Shown: positions 26,401 through 34,716, counted from the stretch's first letter. The stretch is 64,000 bases of DNA from Thermoplasmata archaeon (GCA_027314165.1 DAHVCH010000001.1:1-64000), one strand, 5' to 3'. Numbers and translations: made by a program. Notes: generated by a model from the letters alone, not told the origin.

Positions 26401-27699
26401 GAGGACCTGATGGCGCGCGGAGACTACGCGAGCGTCCTAGAGCGCTCCATGGAGGGGGGCGACCTGCTCCTGCGCGCCTCCGACCAGTTGCGCCGGTCGA
26501 AGGACGCGGTGGAGACCTCCCAGAAGCTCCTCACCTCCCTCACCGGGGTCGACGCGGACCTCTCCGTCGCCCGCGAGGACCTGGAGCACGCCCGGGAGCT
26601 GCTGAAGGAGGGGAAGTACGGGGAGGCCCAGACCCTCGCCCGGACCGCGGGCGAGACGGGGCGCGGGGTCGTCGAGACCTTGACGACCCAGCGCATGTCG
26701 ACGGTCCGGACCTTGCTCTCCGCCGCGAAGGCCATCGACGCGGAGGCCGCCAGCGCCTACCCCGCGCTCCTCACGCGGGCGGAGGAGGCGCTCAAGGCCC
26801 GCGATTGGAAGGGGACGCTCGACCGGCTATCCGAGGCGAAGGAGACCCTGGAGGCGGGCATCTCGAAGATCCTCACCGGCGAGGAGGAGAAGCTGGCCGT
26901 ACTCTGGAAGGCCGTGCCTCCGGTCGACGAGTCGGACACCGAGGCGCGGGCGAAGGTGACCGCTTCGCTGAAGGAGGCCCGCGAGAAGGCCGATTACGCG
27001 ACCTTCCGCGAGACCCTGGACCGCGCGACGAAGGAGGCGCAGGGGCTGCGGAGAAAGCACCTGGAGCGGGAGGTCTCGGAGATGGAGTCGCGCGTGCTTC
27101 TGGGGGAGCGGCTGGGCGTCGACATGACCCCGGTCATGGAGACCTTCAGCGAGGTGAAGATGAACCTGAAGAGCGGCCCGCTGGACACGATGATGGCCCA
27201 GCTCGCGAAATGCGAGGAGTCGCTCTCCAAGCTGCTCGTGACGCGTCTCACCGACCGGACCACGGAGCTGGCGGGCGAGGCGGCCTTCGCCCGCGACGGG
27301 CTCAGCATGGAAGTGGGCCCGGTCGAGCAGATGCTCCGCGTCGTGGAGACCCTCCAGGGCTCCGGCGACGTGGTGGGGGCCGCCCGCAAGCTCGTCGAGG
27401 CCGAGGGGGAGCTCGCGAAGAGGAAGGAGCTGCACTGGCAGCTCACCAACACCCAGTACATGATCGACCAGAAGCTCGCGACGCTCACCGACCGTAAGGT
27501 GGACGTCGGGGGCATCCGGGACCTCCTTGGCGAGGCCCTGAAGGCGAGGCAGACCGACTACACCAAGGCCCTCGAGATCTCCCAGCGGGCGCTGGACGAG
27601 CTACGCCGCCTTCTGAACGAGGGAACGCCCGCGACCGTGGCGGGGGACACGGAGAACCACGCCGCCGCCTCGGCCTCCCCGGACAACGGCCGGACCTAG
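23494..27699 (+). CDS. Giant alpha-helical/coiled-coil repeat protein (true 5' end probably upstream, near 23185-23221)
   Basis: 1401-aa ORF from GTG 23494. The same frame is open and coding-like back to 23185 but has no ATG/GTG/TTG. Recurrent motif A..L..G.Y..A...L every ~70-110 aa. Confidence 0.85.
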   Translation: MAPLRSRSDRLTSTPDALPPDLEAVAKKAQADLADGRFPEVASALKDWEAGLAKAEAGKTEATRERVRAVVTWAGEESRLEAIEKELSPCFDALLSGDAKGAASCFEKNLATALPQGTKKLQQKVEEVQGLVKLSKELEIDAGSLTKALEGVQDASPLSYDRVAGSIDEAKAGTEKEIRSKSLERAKDLRDFSETLKEEGAEFSEGSAALEEVVSQIPSAALEDLKGLVARATEAVEGPAMSVVAAYIDEVRPRLVEARQLGRNAVPAIEEVNKAREAYRKKDFRQAVQRSQKALEIVSDLVADMEAGHEEISEFKHLLTRLATGGLAAPAYDEYVQKAEEALRKNELDKMRTELQEGLRVVGRESLPYFRSQLEQARRVLAQIEERGWSSAELPGKLKSVRQNFQEGRFAETAEALSNFKATLRASVAPHLTHRLEELGKAVEEIPDADSVSGVRRLMAETDIALKVKVDVELALEKLAQTEKELAVTFAARASSLVDELDEEVRGLGTMGIETGTLQREIQQIHQIFDMGDFVKASRASRELKARMLQQQLLRAEGEVSKAKFSLVELSKMGLEPAQLKQGLVDATERVRSGRYPGAYQRAANVLTEAEKLKVTAQKVREEIGSLAEIVSGLRKGGVGQEELQPVLPRAKQASEAYQAMDFERSLELVADLKVTLQSLAQRREALRSISELGQLLTSSRQVLPSDPSWEKELKEAEGKLSSGDAAAAVGMLKDLRPRIVDGVRGGLDGQLKTLEADLRSARSAGLDTSQVEGPLAEARRKLAEPVPMGVAELIDRARRDFFQGRAFLEQAQKSLALAREAVNQGELVRADVSDLKPRLAEMESRFTAGELSVALELAQRLHREAEDRVRSQVTRNLASFQAMINRAKMEGAITAVAENLLVQARNLLVAGKPLEALRLATRSETELERVELQHSLATNALITLKAKLDDAKDQGVRAPDAEREVARAEDLMARGDYASVLERSMEGGDLLLRASDQLRRSKDAVETSQKLLTSLTGVDADLSVAREDLEHARELLKEGKYGEAQTLARTAGETGRGVVETLTTQRMSTVRTLLSAAKAIDAEAASAYPALLTRAEEALKARDWKGTLDRLSEAKETLEAGISKILTGEEEKLAVLWKAVPPVDESDTEARAKVTASLKEAREKADYATFRETLDRATKEAQGLRRKHLEREVSEMESRVLLGERLGVDMTPVMETFSEVKMNLKSGPLDTMMAQLAKCEESLSKLLVTRLTDRTTELAGEAAFARDGLSMEVGPVEQMLRVVETLQGSGDVVGAARKLVEAEGELAKRKELHWQLTNTQYMIDQKLATLTDRKVDVGGIRDLLGEALKARQTDYTKALEISQRALDELRRLLNEGTPATVAGDTENHAAASASPDNGRT

Positions 27700-27784
27700 A
27701 GACACAGTTGAGGTGAGGGGAGAAGCCCCTCCCGCAGGCGTAAGGGGCTGGCCAAGGAGCCGAGGTTGGAAGACCGTCCGCCGA

Positions 27785-28234
27785 TCAGGCGGGAGACGTC
27801 GGGGCTTCCGCCGCGTAGCCGCCCGTGGACCCTCCCCGAACGCTGTTGGGGAGCCGGTCGTATTCGACCTTGTGCTTGAGCCCGGCCTTCTTGAGAACGA
27901 CGGAGATGGACTCGGTCAACTGGACCACTTCCTGGCAGCGGGACGGTCGGCTCACGTAGAACTCGACCTTGCGGTCCTCCCGGATCGGGAAGATGAGGCG
28001 CATGCCCGCCGCCTCCTGGCGGTTGAAACCGGAGGGCTTTCGGCCACTCTTGATGTCCCGGAGGTTCTCCTCGAGAAGGATCTCCGGAAGGAGCTGGTCC
28101 GGCTCTCGGAGGAAGGGGCGGTTCGCCTCGACGACGCGCCGGTGGATCTCAGGGTAGACGCGGCTCAATTCGCGGAAGTCCTTCTTCCCCTCGATGACGA
28201 TGTGACCCGTGCGGGCCTTGACCGGGGCCATCAT
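27785..28234 (-). CDS. Conserved-looking hypothetical protein
   Basis: MMAPVKARTGHIVIEGKKDFRELSRVYPEIHRRVVEANRPFLREPDQLLPEILLEENLRDIKSGRKPSGFNRQEAAGMRLIFPIRED...; TATA box 28256-28264(-) predicts a leaderless start at 28234. Confidence 0.7.
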   Translation of the reverse strand: MMAPVKARTGHIVIEGKKDFRELSRVYPEIHRRVVEANRPFLREPDQLLPEILLEENLRDIKSGRKPSGFNRQEAAGMRLIFPIREDRKVEFYVSRPSRCQEVVQLTESISVVLKKAGLKHKVEYDRLPNSVRGGSTGGYAAEAPTSPA

Positions 28235-28255
28235 GTACCTTTGCACGGTGAGCGG

Positions 28256-28264
28256 GTATATCTT
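28256..28264 (-). promoter_or_regulatory. TATA box for the 27785-28234 gene
   Basis: AAGATATAC on the minus strand, centred about 26 nt upstream of the ATG at 28234. Confidence 0.6.
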
Positions 28265-28432
28265 GACTCCGTGACACGACCTGTCATCATCGAAGGGGAC
28301 TGGTCGCATACGTGCGCATTCCGGCGCACCCGGAACCGGACCGGAGGCCCGGGGGGGCCGAGAAGGAGCCTTGCGGAGACCAGTGCCTCGCAAGAGAAAG
28401 GGCCAAAAGGGACCGCTCGTAGGCCGAGCCGC

Positions 28433-28505
28433 GCTCCTGTAGTCTAGCGGTCAAGGATAGAGGCCTCTCGAGCCTTTGACGCGGGTTCAAATCCCGCCAG
28501 GAGCA
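28433..28505 (+). tRNA. tRNA-Glu (anticodon CTC)
   Basis: GCTCCTG/CAGGAGC acceptor stem, anticodon arm GAGGC-CTCTCGA-GCCTT, T arm GCGGGTTCAAATCCCGC, discriminator A; CCA not encoded. Confidence 0.95.
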
Positions 28506-28823
28506 TCCTTCCCCGCCCCCAGCCTGGCTGGTCGCGACATAGGGGTCCTTCGAAGTCGTGAGCCGTCGACGGACCGGTTCTCTCCGCCGACAGGACAAGG
28601 ATGTTCCTGAGAAGGCCCACGAAAGGGGCGGGGTGGGTCAGAGGACCCTGTTCGGGTCCCCCCCCCTCAGTGCCGGCAGCATTCCCCCCCGTTCGGCAGG
28701 TGCGCCGCGCATCCGCGGCGGCGGCCTTGCCGCTTCCGCCTCTCGGCGGGAGGATCCCACCCGGGGCTCGGTCAAGTTCTCCGGTGCGCAGAGTGTGACA
28801 CCCCGCCCGGAGAACTGATCGGG

Positions 28824-29000
28824 TCACTCGAGGACCTTGATCTTGTCGGCCGGAGCCACGAACCCCATCGTCTTGTGGGTCCCGTCGCAATAGGGCTTCT
28901 TCGAGGACTGGCCGCAGCGGCAGAGCGCAGCGGTCACCTTTCCGTCCACCTGGATCAGATTCGGCCCATTCTCTGCCACTAGTACCTCGACTCGCGCCAT
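28824..29000 (-). CDS. CDGSH iron-sulfur domain protein (58 aa)
   Basis: Read by hand, not in the ORF track: MARVEVLVAENGPNLIQVDGKVTAALCRCGQSSKKPYCDGTHKTMGFVAPADKIKVLE; CxCx(6)PxCDGTH motif. Confidence 0.9.
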   Translation of the reverse strand: MARVEVLVAENGPNLIQVDGKVTAALCRCGQSSKKPYCDGTHKTMGFVAPADKIKVLE

Positions 29001-29238
29001 CCTCGAGACCCACGCGCGCGGGCAGAAAACGACTCGCTCCCTCGCCAGGAAGTAACTCCCACAAGCGCAAGGTTCGGCGAGGGCTTGGGTGACGGTGGGG
29101 TCGAGGGCGCTCCATGGCCCTGCGGAGGACGCTGCAAGGACCCATCCTCTGACGGGGTGGGTGGGCCCGACGGTCGGCGCGCTCCCCGCGAGCGCCCCCC
29201 CCCTTCGGCGTGGCCGAAGGACGCGAGCCTGTCCCAGC

Positions 29239-29709
29239 TCAGCCCACGGCCCTCTTCACGAGCGCCGAGATCCTGGCCTCTTCCTCGACGGAGAGCTCCT
29301 TGAGGGCGAATCCGGTAGGCCACATGCGGCCCTCGTCAAGGTTCGCGCGGTCGCTGAACCCCAGCGTCCCGTAGCGTGTGCCGAACTTGCTCGCGTTGGT
29401 GTAGAAGCAGAGCACGTCGCCGTCCTTGCTGTAGGCGGGCATGCCGTACCAGAGCCTCGGGACCAGGCTCGGGGCGGCGCTGCGGATCAGGGCGTGCAAG
29501 CGCTCGCCCATGGCGCGCTCCGCGGGGGGCATCGTGGCGAGCTTCGCGAGGATGGCAGCCTCGCCATCGACCTTTCCCGCCTTCAGCTCCTTCGCGCGCT
29601 CTCGCATGGCGGCCTTCTCGGCCTCGGAGAAGCCCGTCGAGGAGGTACGACGTCCTCCCTGCTTGCGGTCACGCGTCGTCCCACTTCGCGAACTCGTCTT
29701 CGCGACCAT
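29239..29709 (-). CDS. DUF1801/YdhG-like protein
   Basis: [57 protein letters not shown]...[22 protein letters not shown] resembles the DUF1801 family. Confidence 0.75.
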   Translation of the reverse strand: MVAKTSSRSGTTRDRKQGGRRTSSTGFSEAEKAAMRERAKELKAGKVDGEAAILAKLATMPPAERAMGERLHALIRSAAPSLVPRLWYGMPAYSKDGDVLCFYTNASKFGTRYGTLGFSDRANLDEGRMWPTGFALKELSVEEEARISALVKRAVG

Positions 29710-29875
29710 CGCTCTCGTCCTCATCCCCTCGATGGGGGCAAGGTCGTAGGAGTGACCTCGCGTCATGAACCTGTCGGCACGGGCGCGCGACGGACCGCTG
29801 CCGTGGCGGGTCGGGCTCTCGAGCCGTTATCGGAACGTCGTCCCGAAGAAATCGTAAGGAGGGACGACCAAAGCC

Positions 29876-29899
29876 CCCCCTGCCCTCTAGGGCAGGGGG
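29876..29899. repeat. Perfect GC-rich hairpin (possible terminator of the 71-aa gene)
   Basis: CCCCCTGCCCT-CT-AGGGCAGGGGG, 11-nt complementary arms, just 3' of the minus-strand gene ending at 29944. Confidence 0.6.
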
Positions 29900-29943
29900 A
29901 GCGGTCGGGAAAGGGTTGTGAAGGCGCAGGAGCGCAAGCGCGC

Positions 29944-30159
29944 TCAGGCGTTCTTCATCTTGGCCTTAGCGACGTACCCCGCCTTGTCGAGGTAGTACAT
30001 CGTGCCCTTCTCGCGTGTGAACTTCTCGGTCCCGACGCGGGCCTTCTTGCCGCGCTTGTTCCGGGCCGTGGGAGTCTTCCACACGTAGCCGTCCTTTCCC
30101 AGGAAGTACAGATAGCCGTCCTCGCGCGCGATCTTCTCTTTGCCGATGCGTTGTCCCAT
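29944..30159 (-). CDS. 71-aa basic protein with two GY-x-Y repeats
   Basis: MGQRIGKEKIAREDGYLYFLGKDGYVWKTPTARNKRGKKARVGTEKFTREKGTMYYLDKAGYVAKAKMKNA; two copies of E(K)(I/F)(A/T)RE-x-G-x(2)Y(F/Y)L-x-K-x-GYV. Confidence 0.8.
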   Translation of the reverse strand: MGQRIGKEKIAREDGYLYFLGKDGYVWKTPTARNKRGKKARVGTEKFTREKGTMYYLDKAGYVAKAKMKNA

Positions 30160-30174
30160 GGTGGGGCCTCGTCA

Positions 30175-30204
30175 CCCCCTACATAGAGGGGGTATGTAAG
30201 GGGT
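30175..30204. promoter_or_regulatory. Operator-like inverted repeat upstream of the 71-aa gene
   Basis: CCCCCTACATA-GAGGGGG-TATGTAAGGGG; arms complementary with one offset; lies 16-45 nt upstream of the ATG at 30159(-). Confidence 0.5.
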
Positions 30205-30603
30205 GGGGATGGTGTCGAAAAGGGCTTCTCCTCTCCACCAACGAGGAATTGCGGGCTTTCGTCGAGGTCCGCTCGAGGTTGATCGTGGGTTCTACCGAGG
30301 GTGAAACGCGCGTTTCGTCGAGGGCGGACGACCCGTGGCCGCCGCCGGACGGTCGACCGTTCGGGAACGCGGCGAGCTTCCGGGTGGGCGACCGGGACCG
30401 CAAGGGATGCTTCCCACGAGAGGGGCGGTCCGGGGAGGAAGTGGGTCGGGTCCACGTGAGATCCGAGGTCGAAGGCGTTCTCTTGCTCCAGGTGCACGGT
30501 GAGAGCCATCGGATCGGAGGCGATGAAAGGTCGGGGCCACCTCGGAAAAGGTCCTTTCCTCTGGCTAATAGACGTGCGACGACCTGAGATGGAGCGGAGA
30601 CCG

Positions 30604-31416
30604 ATGAAGATCATCGTGGCTAGCGAGGAGGACCCCGTCGCGAAGGCGGTGGCCACGCTCTTGGGGACCGGCGAGGCGACGGAGCACCACATCGGTCACT
30701 CTCGTCTTCGGCATCTCGGAGGAGACCGCTACCTCCTCCGGCGACCTGGGCTCCACATCGAGGATGCGAACTTGGGCGAGGAGGTTCCCGCGACCCTCCT
30801 CCCGCAGGTCGAGGCGATGATCTTCCCTTCCGTCCACCGCAGCGACTCCAACCGACCCGCGCTGACCGTCCACCCCACGGGGAACCTCACGCCGGACGCC
30901 GAGGTCGGCGGGCGGCCGAGCGCGCTCTCGGCGGTGCCGGCCCGTCTCATGACCGAGGCCTTTCTGCGCTGGCACGAAGAGGGCGCGCGTCTGGGGGTCG
31001 AGACGACCTTCGAGGCCACCCATCACGGGCCCCTGCTGGAGGCTCCGTCGTTCTTCATCGAGATCGGCAGCACGCCCAAGGAATGGGAACAGCCGGGGGC
31101 GCTGAAGGCTCTCGCCGATCTGCTTCTGACCGTCGAAGTTGCCCGGACCGCCGCGGACCCGGTCGTCGTCGGGGTCGGAGGCGGCCACTACATGCCTCGG
31201 TTCCGGGACCTGGTGCGGAAGCGGAAGGTCGCGGTGGGCCACCTGGTCCCCTCCCACGACCTTCCGAGCCTCGACGCCGCGATGGCCGCGCAGCTCGTCC
31301 AGCGGAGCGCAGGCGCGGTCGGGGTGGTCCTCGCGAAAGCGGTGGACGTCCGTCCGTCCTCCGCGCTCCTTCAGCTCCTTCCGGAGCTCCAGGAACGGAC
31401 GCTGCCTCCCCGTTAG
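30604..31416 (+). CDS. dtdA: D-aminoacyl-tRNA deacylase, archaeal DtdA/GEK1 type
   Basis: MKIIVASEEDPVAKAV, MIFPSVHRSDSNRPALTVHPTGN, FEATHHGPLLEAPSFFIEIGSTPKEWEQ, VGVGGGHYMPRF. Confidence 0.94.
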   Translation: MKIIVASEEDPVAKAVATLLGTGEATEHHIGHSRLRHLGGDRYLLRRPGLHIEDANLGEEVPATLLPQVEAMIFPSVHRSDSNRPALTVHPTGNLTPDAEVGGRPSALSAVPARLMTEAFLRWHEEGARLGVETTFEATHHGPLLEAPSFFIEIGSTPKEWEQPGALKALADLLLTVEVARTAADPVVVGVGGGHYMPRFRDLVRKRKVAVGHLVPSHDLPSLDAAMAAQLVQRSAGAVGVVLAKAVDVRPSSALLQLLPELQERTLPPR

Positions 31417-31510
31417 GTGGTCGACCTGGGGCGCGGGCCGCGCGCCCCAGGATTCGTGCGCCTACGCCAATGCCTAGGGTCGGGCGAGGAAAGGGTTGGG
31501 AAGTAGGGCC

Positions 31511-31780
31511 CTACTGGGACCGCTTCTTCTCGTTCGGGGACCGGGGCTGGAACAGGAACGCTCCGCTCCGGTAGACCGCGCGTCCGAGCTTCACATCGCG
31601 GACGTTCGTGTACCTGGTGGGCCCCTTCGAGGCCGTCATCAGGGTGTCGATGACCTGTCGGAAGAGCGCGCTCTGGTTGATCTCGGGGTGGCGCTCCAGG
31701 AACTCGTTCTGCTCGCGGGTGATGGTGATGTTCTTGCGGAGCATCCCGGTGGCCTGGGCCGTGATCTCGGGTCCGGTCAT
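31511..31780 (-). CDS. Small hypothetical protein (possible RHH-like)
   Basis: MTGPEITAQATGMLRKNITITREQNEFLERHPEINQSALFRQVIDTLM; TATA-like TTAAATA at about 31802-31808(-) centred ~25 nt upstream. Confidence 0.65.
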   Translation of the reverse strand: MTGPEITAQATGMLRKNITITREQNEFLERHPEINQSALFRQVIDTLMTASKGPTRYTNVRDVKLGRAVYRSGAFLFQPRSPNEKKRSQ

Positions 31781-31860
31781 GAATGCACGTATGCGCATTG
31801 GGTATTTAATTGAACCGCTACCGGAGACGCATGCCGGACGTCAGCGGGGGGCACGGTTCG

Positions 31861-33228
31861 TCACGCGTGGTCCGCGCCTGCCGCCGAACGGCCACCGGAA
31901 CGCCGGGTCGCTCCGTCGCGATGTCGGTCCTTGAGCGGCGGTCCGACAGCCACGGCCAGCGGGGGCCCCCCGTCCCAGAGGTGTTCCTGGGTGACGCGCC
32001 GGATATCGGAAGGGGTGAGCGCGCGCAGTTCGACCGGCCACTGTTGGAAGTGGTCGAGCGGCAGGTCGAAGTACCCCACCTCGACCGCGAGACCGTGGGC
32101 CTGGGTCGAGGTCTCCAGCATCAGGGGGAGGCTCCCGAGGAAGCTCTCGCGGATCCGCTCCAGCTCCTGGGTGGAGGGACCGCGCTCTCCCAGGCGCCGG
32201 ACCTCGTCGACCAGGAGGTGGTGGACCGTCTGCACGTGCTTCGGGTCGGTGCCGGCGTCCGCGGTCCAGAGACCGGCCCAGGACAACGATTCGAGCTCGC
32301 TGCTCGCCCCGTAGGCCAGCCCCTCCTTCTCGCGGACGTCCTGGAAGAGCCGCGAGAGCACCGAGCGACCTCCGAGGATCTCGTTCGCGAGCGTGAGCGC
32401 GGCGAAGTCCTCGTGTCGGCGCGGCGGGGCGTTGCCGCCCACCACGACCTCGACCTGAGAGGTGCCGGGCACGGAAATGTAATGGAGCTCGCCTCTGCGG
32501 CGCCCGTCCGCGCGATGCCGGCTCTCGGGGACCGTCGGCGGCCCTCGAGGGCTCGTCCCGTCCAGGGTCCCGAAGGTCCCGCGGAGCTTACGCAGCAGCG
32601 TTGCCGGAGCGTCGGGGGTCGTGACGACCAGGAGCGAACCTCGCGCCGTCAGATGCTGCCGGTGGAATCGGACCAGGTCCTCGCGGGAGAGCCGGCCGAG
32701 CGAGCGAGGGGAGCCCAGGGGGTTGCGGCGATACGGGTGGCCGACCGGGAGGAGCCGCTCCAGGAAGACCCGGTCCGCTCTCTCGTCCGGTTGGGTCGCC
32801 TCGCGAAGCAGTCCCTCGCGCATCTCCCGCCGGACCCGTTGGAGCTCGGTGCTCTCGAGCCGGGGCTCGGTCAGGGCCTCGAACACCAGGGCGAGCACGT
32901 CCTGTTGCGCGGCCTGGGGTCCTCCCGCCTCGATCTCGAGCCTCTCCCAGGAGGCCCGGGCCGAGAAGGTGGCCGCCAGCCGGTCGATCTCCCGCGCGAA
33001 GTCGCGCTTGCTCCTTCGCCGGGTGCCCGCGTTCAGGAGCCTCGAGAGGGAGGTCGCGACCCCCTCCTTGCCCTCCGGGTCGCGGGAGGTCCCTCCCTCG
33101 CCCACCCAGCTCACGGCGAACGTCACGGAGTTCGGCGGCGAGGGCTGATGGACCACGACCAGGCCGTTGTCCAGCTCGTGCCGCGTGAGCTGGAGGGCGG
33201 GGGAGCGCATGGGGTCGCTTCGGCTCAT
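31861..33228 (-). CDS. M16 family peptidase-like subunit lacking the HxxEH motif
   Basis: M16 fold similarity (LDNGLVVVHQPSPPNSVTFAVSWVGEGGTSRDPEGKEGVATSLSRLLNAGT, FQDVREKEGLAYGASSELESL), but GVATSLSRLL occupies the place of HxxEH. Confidence 0.85.
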   Translation of the reverse strand: MSRSDPMRSPALQLTRHELDNGLVVVHQPSPPNSVTFAVSWVGEGGTSRDPEGKEGVATSLSRLLNAGTRRRSKRDFAREIDRLAATFSARASWERLEIEAGGPQAAQQDVLALVFEALTEPRLESTELQRVRREMREGLLREATQPDERADRVFLERLLPVGHPYRRNPLGSPRSLGRLSREDLVRFHRQHLTARGSLLVVTTPDAPATLLRKLRGTFGTLDGTSPRGPPTVPESRHRADGRRRGELHYISVPGTSQVEVVVGGNAPPRRHEDFAALTLANEILGGRSVLSRLFQDVREKEGLAYGASSELESLSWAGLWTADAGTDPKHVQTVHHLLVDEVRRLGERGPSTQELERIRESFLGSLPLMLETSTQAHGLAVEVGYFDLPLDHFQQWPVELRALTPSDIRRVTQEHLWDGGPPLAVAVGPPLKDRHRDGATRRSGGRSAAGADHA

Positions 33229-34565
33229 TCGTCCGTCCCCTCCCCGCCGGAGGCGGCCTTCCCTTCGCGGGCCGGGTCCACCTCGTACCGCACGACGTTG
33301 CGCGAGGCGTCGAGGAAGAGCTCACGAGCCGTGTCGCGGAGGTCCGTGGGACGGAGCGTGAGCGCGCGCCGCAAGATCTGCCGGTCCCACGCCAGGTTCC
33401 CGAGGGTACGGAAGAACCCGAGCCGGAAGGCGGTCCGGGTGCTCCCCTCCCAGGCGAGGGAGGCCCCGCGGACCAGGCGCTCCTTCAGACGGCGGAGCTC
33501 CTGGGGAGTCAGGAGGGTGCGGGTGAGCCGTCGGCTCTCCTCCAGAAGGGCCTCCTCCAGCCGGTCGCCCTTCACCCCCGGCGCCGCCTGCGCGAAGAGC
33601 GAGAAAAGTCCGGGATGGATGCGGGGTGGCCAGTCGCTCCCCGCGCGGACCGCCAGGCCCGTGTCGACGAGCGCCTGGTACAGCCGGGCCGTGGGGTGCT
33701 CCCGCGCCCCCCGGAACCCTCCCGTGGGGTAGAGCGCGTTCTCTCCCCCCAGATGGAGGTCGAGAAGGAGCAGGGCGCTCGCCCGAGGATCTCCGACCCC
33801 AGGGGCCCTCCAGCCGATCCGCACGATGGGGGTCGAGCCGGGTCCTCGAAGCGCGGCCCGGCGCTCCCCGCGCTGGGGCGGTTCGACGACCTTCACGCGG
33901 GGGTCCGCGACCTTCGCCCGGATGCCGGAGAAGCGCCGGTCGACCTCGCGCACCATCGACGGGAGGTCGAACCCCCCGGCGACGACGAGCGTCGCGTTGT
34001 CCGGGCCGTAGTATCGGCGGTAGAAGCTGTAGAGCGCCTCGCGGTCCATGGACCGGATGTCCTGGACCGAGCCCAGGGCGTCCCAGCGGTACGGGTGCTC
34101 CCGGAAGGCGAGGCCGTAGATCTCCTCCTCCACGCGGAAGATGGGGTGGTTCTCGTTCCCTTCGCGTTCCGACAGGACCACGGAGCGCTCCCGGTCGATC
34201 TCGTCGGAGGGGATGGTGGCGCCGGTCATCCGGTCCGCCTCGATGTCGAGAGGCGCGGCCAGGTGCTCCCGCGGCACCGTGGAGAAGTAACCCGTGAAGT
34301 CCGCGTCGGTGAAGGCGTTCAGGATCCCGCCGGCCTCGACGATGGCCCGGTCCATCTCCCCCACGCGGTAGCGCCGGGAACCCTTGAACAGCATGTGCTC
34401 GAGCCAGTGCGCGGCTCCGGTGGTCCCCGGCGCCTCGTTCTTGGCTCCGACACGGTACCACACCCAGACCGAGACCACGGGCGAGGCGGCGCGCGGGACG
34501 AGGAGCACCTCCAGCCCGTTGCGAAGGACCCGGCGTTCGACCCGGGGTGCCGAAGGCCCGACCAT
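33225..34565 (-). CDS. M16 family zinc metallopeptidase (catalytic subunit)
   Basis: LRNGLEVLLVPRAASPVVSVWVWYRVGAKNEAPGTTGAAHWLEHMLFKGS: HWLEH inverse zinc motif. Confidence 0.92.
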   Translation of the reverse strand: MVGPSAPRVERRVLRNGLEVLLVPRAASPVVSVWVWYRVGAKNEAPGTTGAAHWLEHMLFKGSRRYRVGEMDRAIVEAGGILNAFTDADFTGYFSTVPREHLAAPLDIEADRMTGATIPSDEIDRERSVVLSEREGNENHPIFRVEEEIYGLAFREHPYRWDALGSVQDIRSMDREALYSFYRRYYGPDNATLVVAGGFDLPSMVREVDRRFSGIRAKVADPRVKVVEPPQRGERRAALRGPGSTPIVRIGWRAPGVGDPRASALLLLDLHLGGENALYPTGGFRGAREHPTARLYQALVDTGLAVRAGSDWPPRIHPGLFSLFAQAAPGVKGDRLEEALLEESRRLTRTLLTPQELRRLKERLVRGASLAWEGSTRTAFRLGFFRTLGNLAWDRQILRRALTLRPTDLRDTARELFLDASRNVVRYEVDPAREGKAASGGEGTDE

Positions 34566-34716
34566 AGGTCGCGGATGAACGGTGGCTCTTAAGGAGGGAG
34601 GACGGCGGGCGGCCGCCTCGTCCCTACGCGCACCGCGCGCTCAGAAGAATGAGAAGTCGAGCACCCAGGTCCCGGGGGGGCTTCCCCCGGGACCCAGGTC
34701 AAAGGGTTGGGTCGGC

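Noticed and set aside
28282-28300. C-box-like ATGATGA on the minus strand as a C/D guide RNA
   Set aside because: No suitably placed D box (CTGA) or C'/D' pair was seen.
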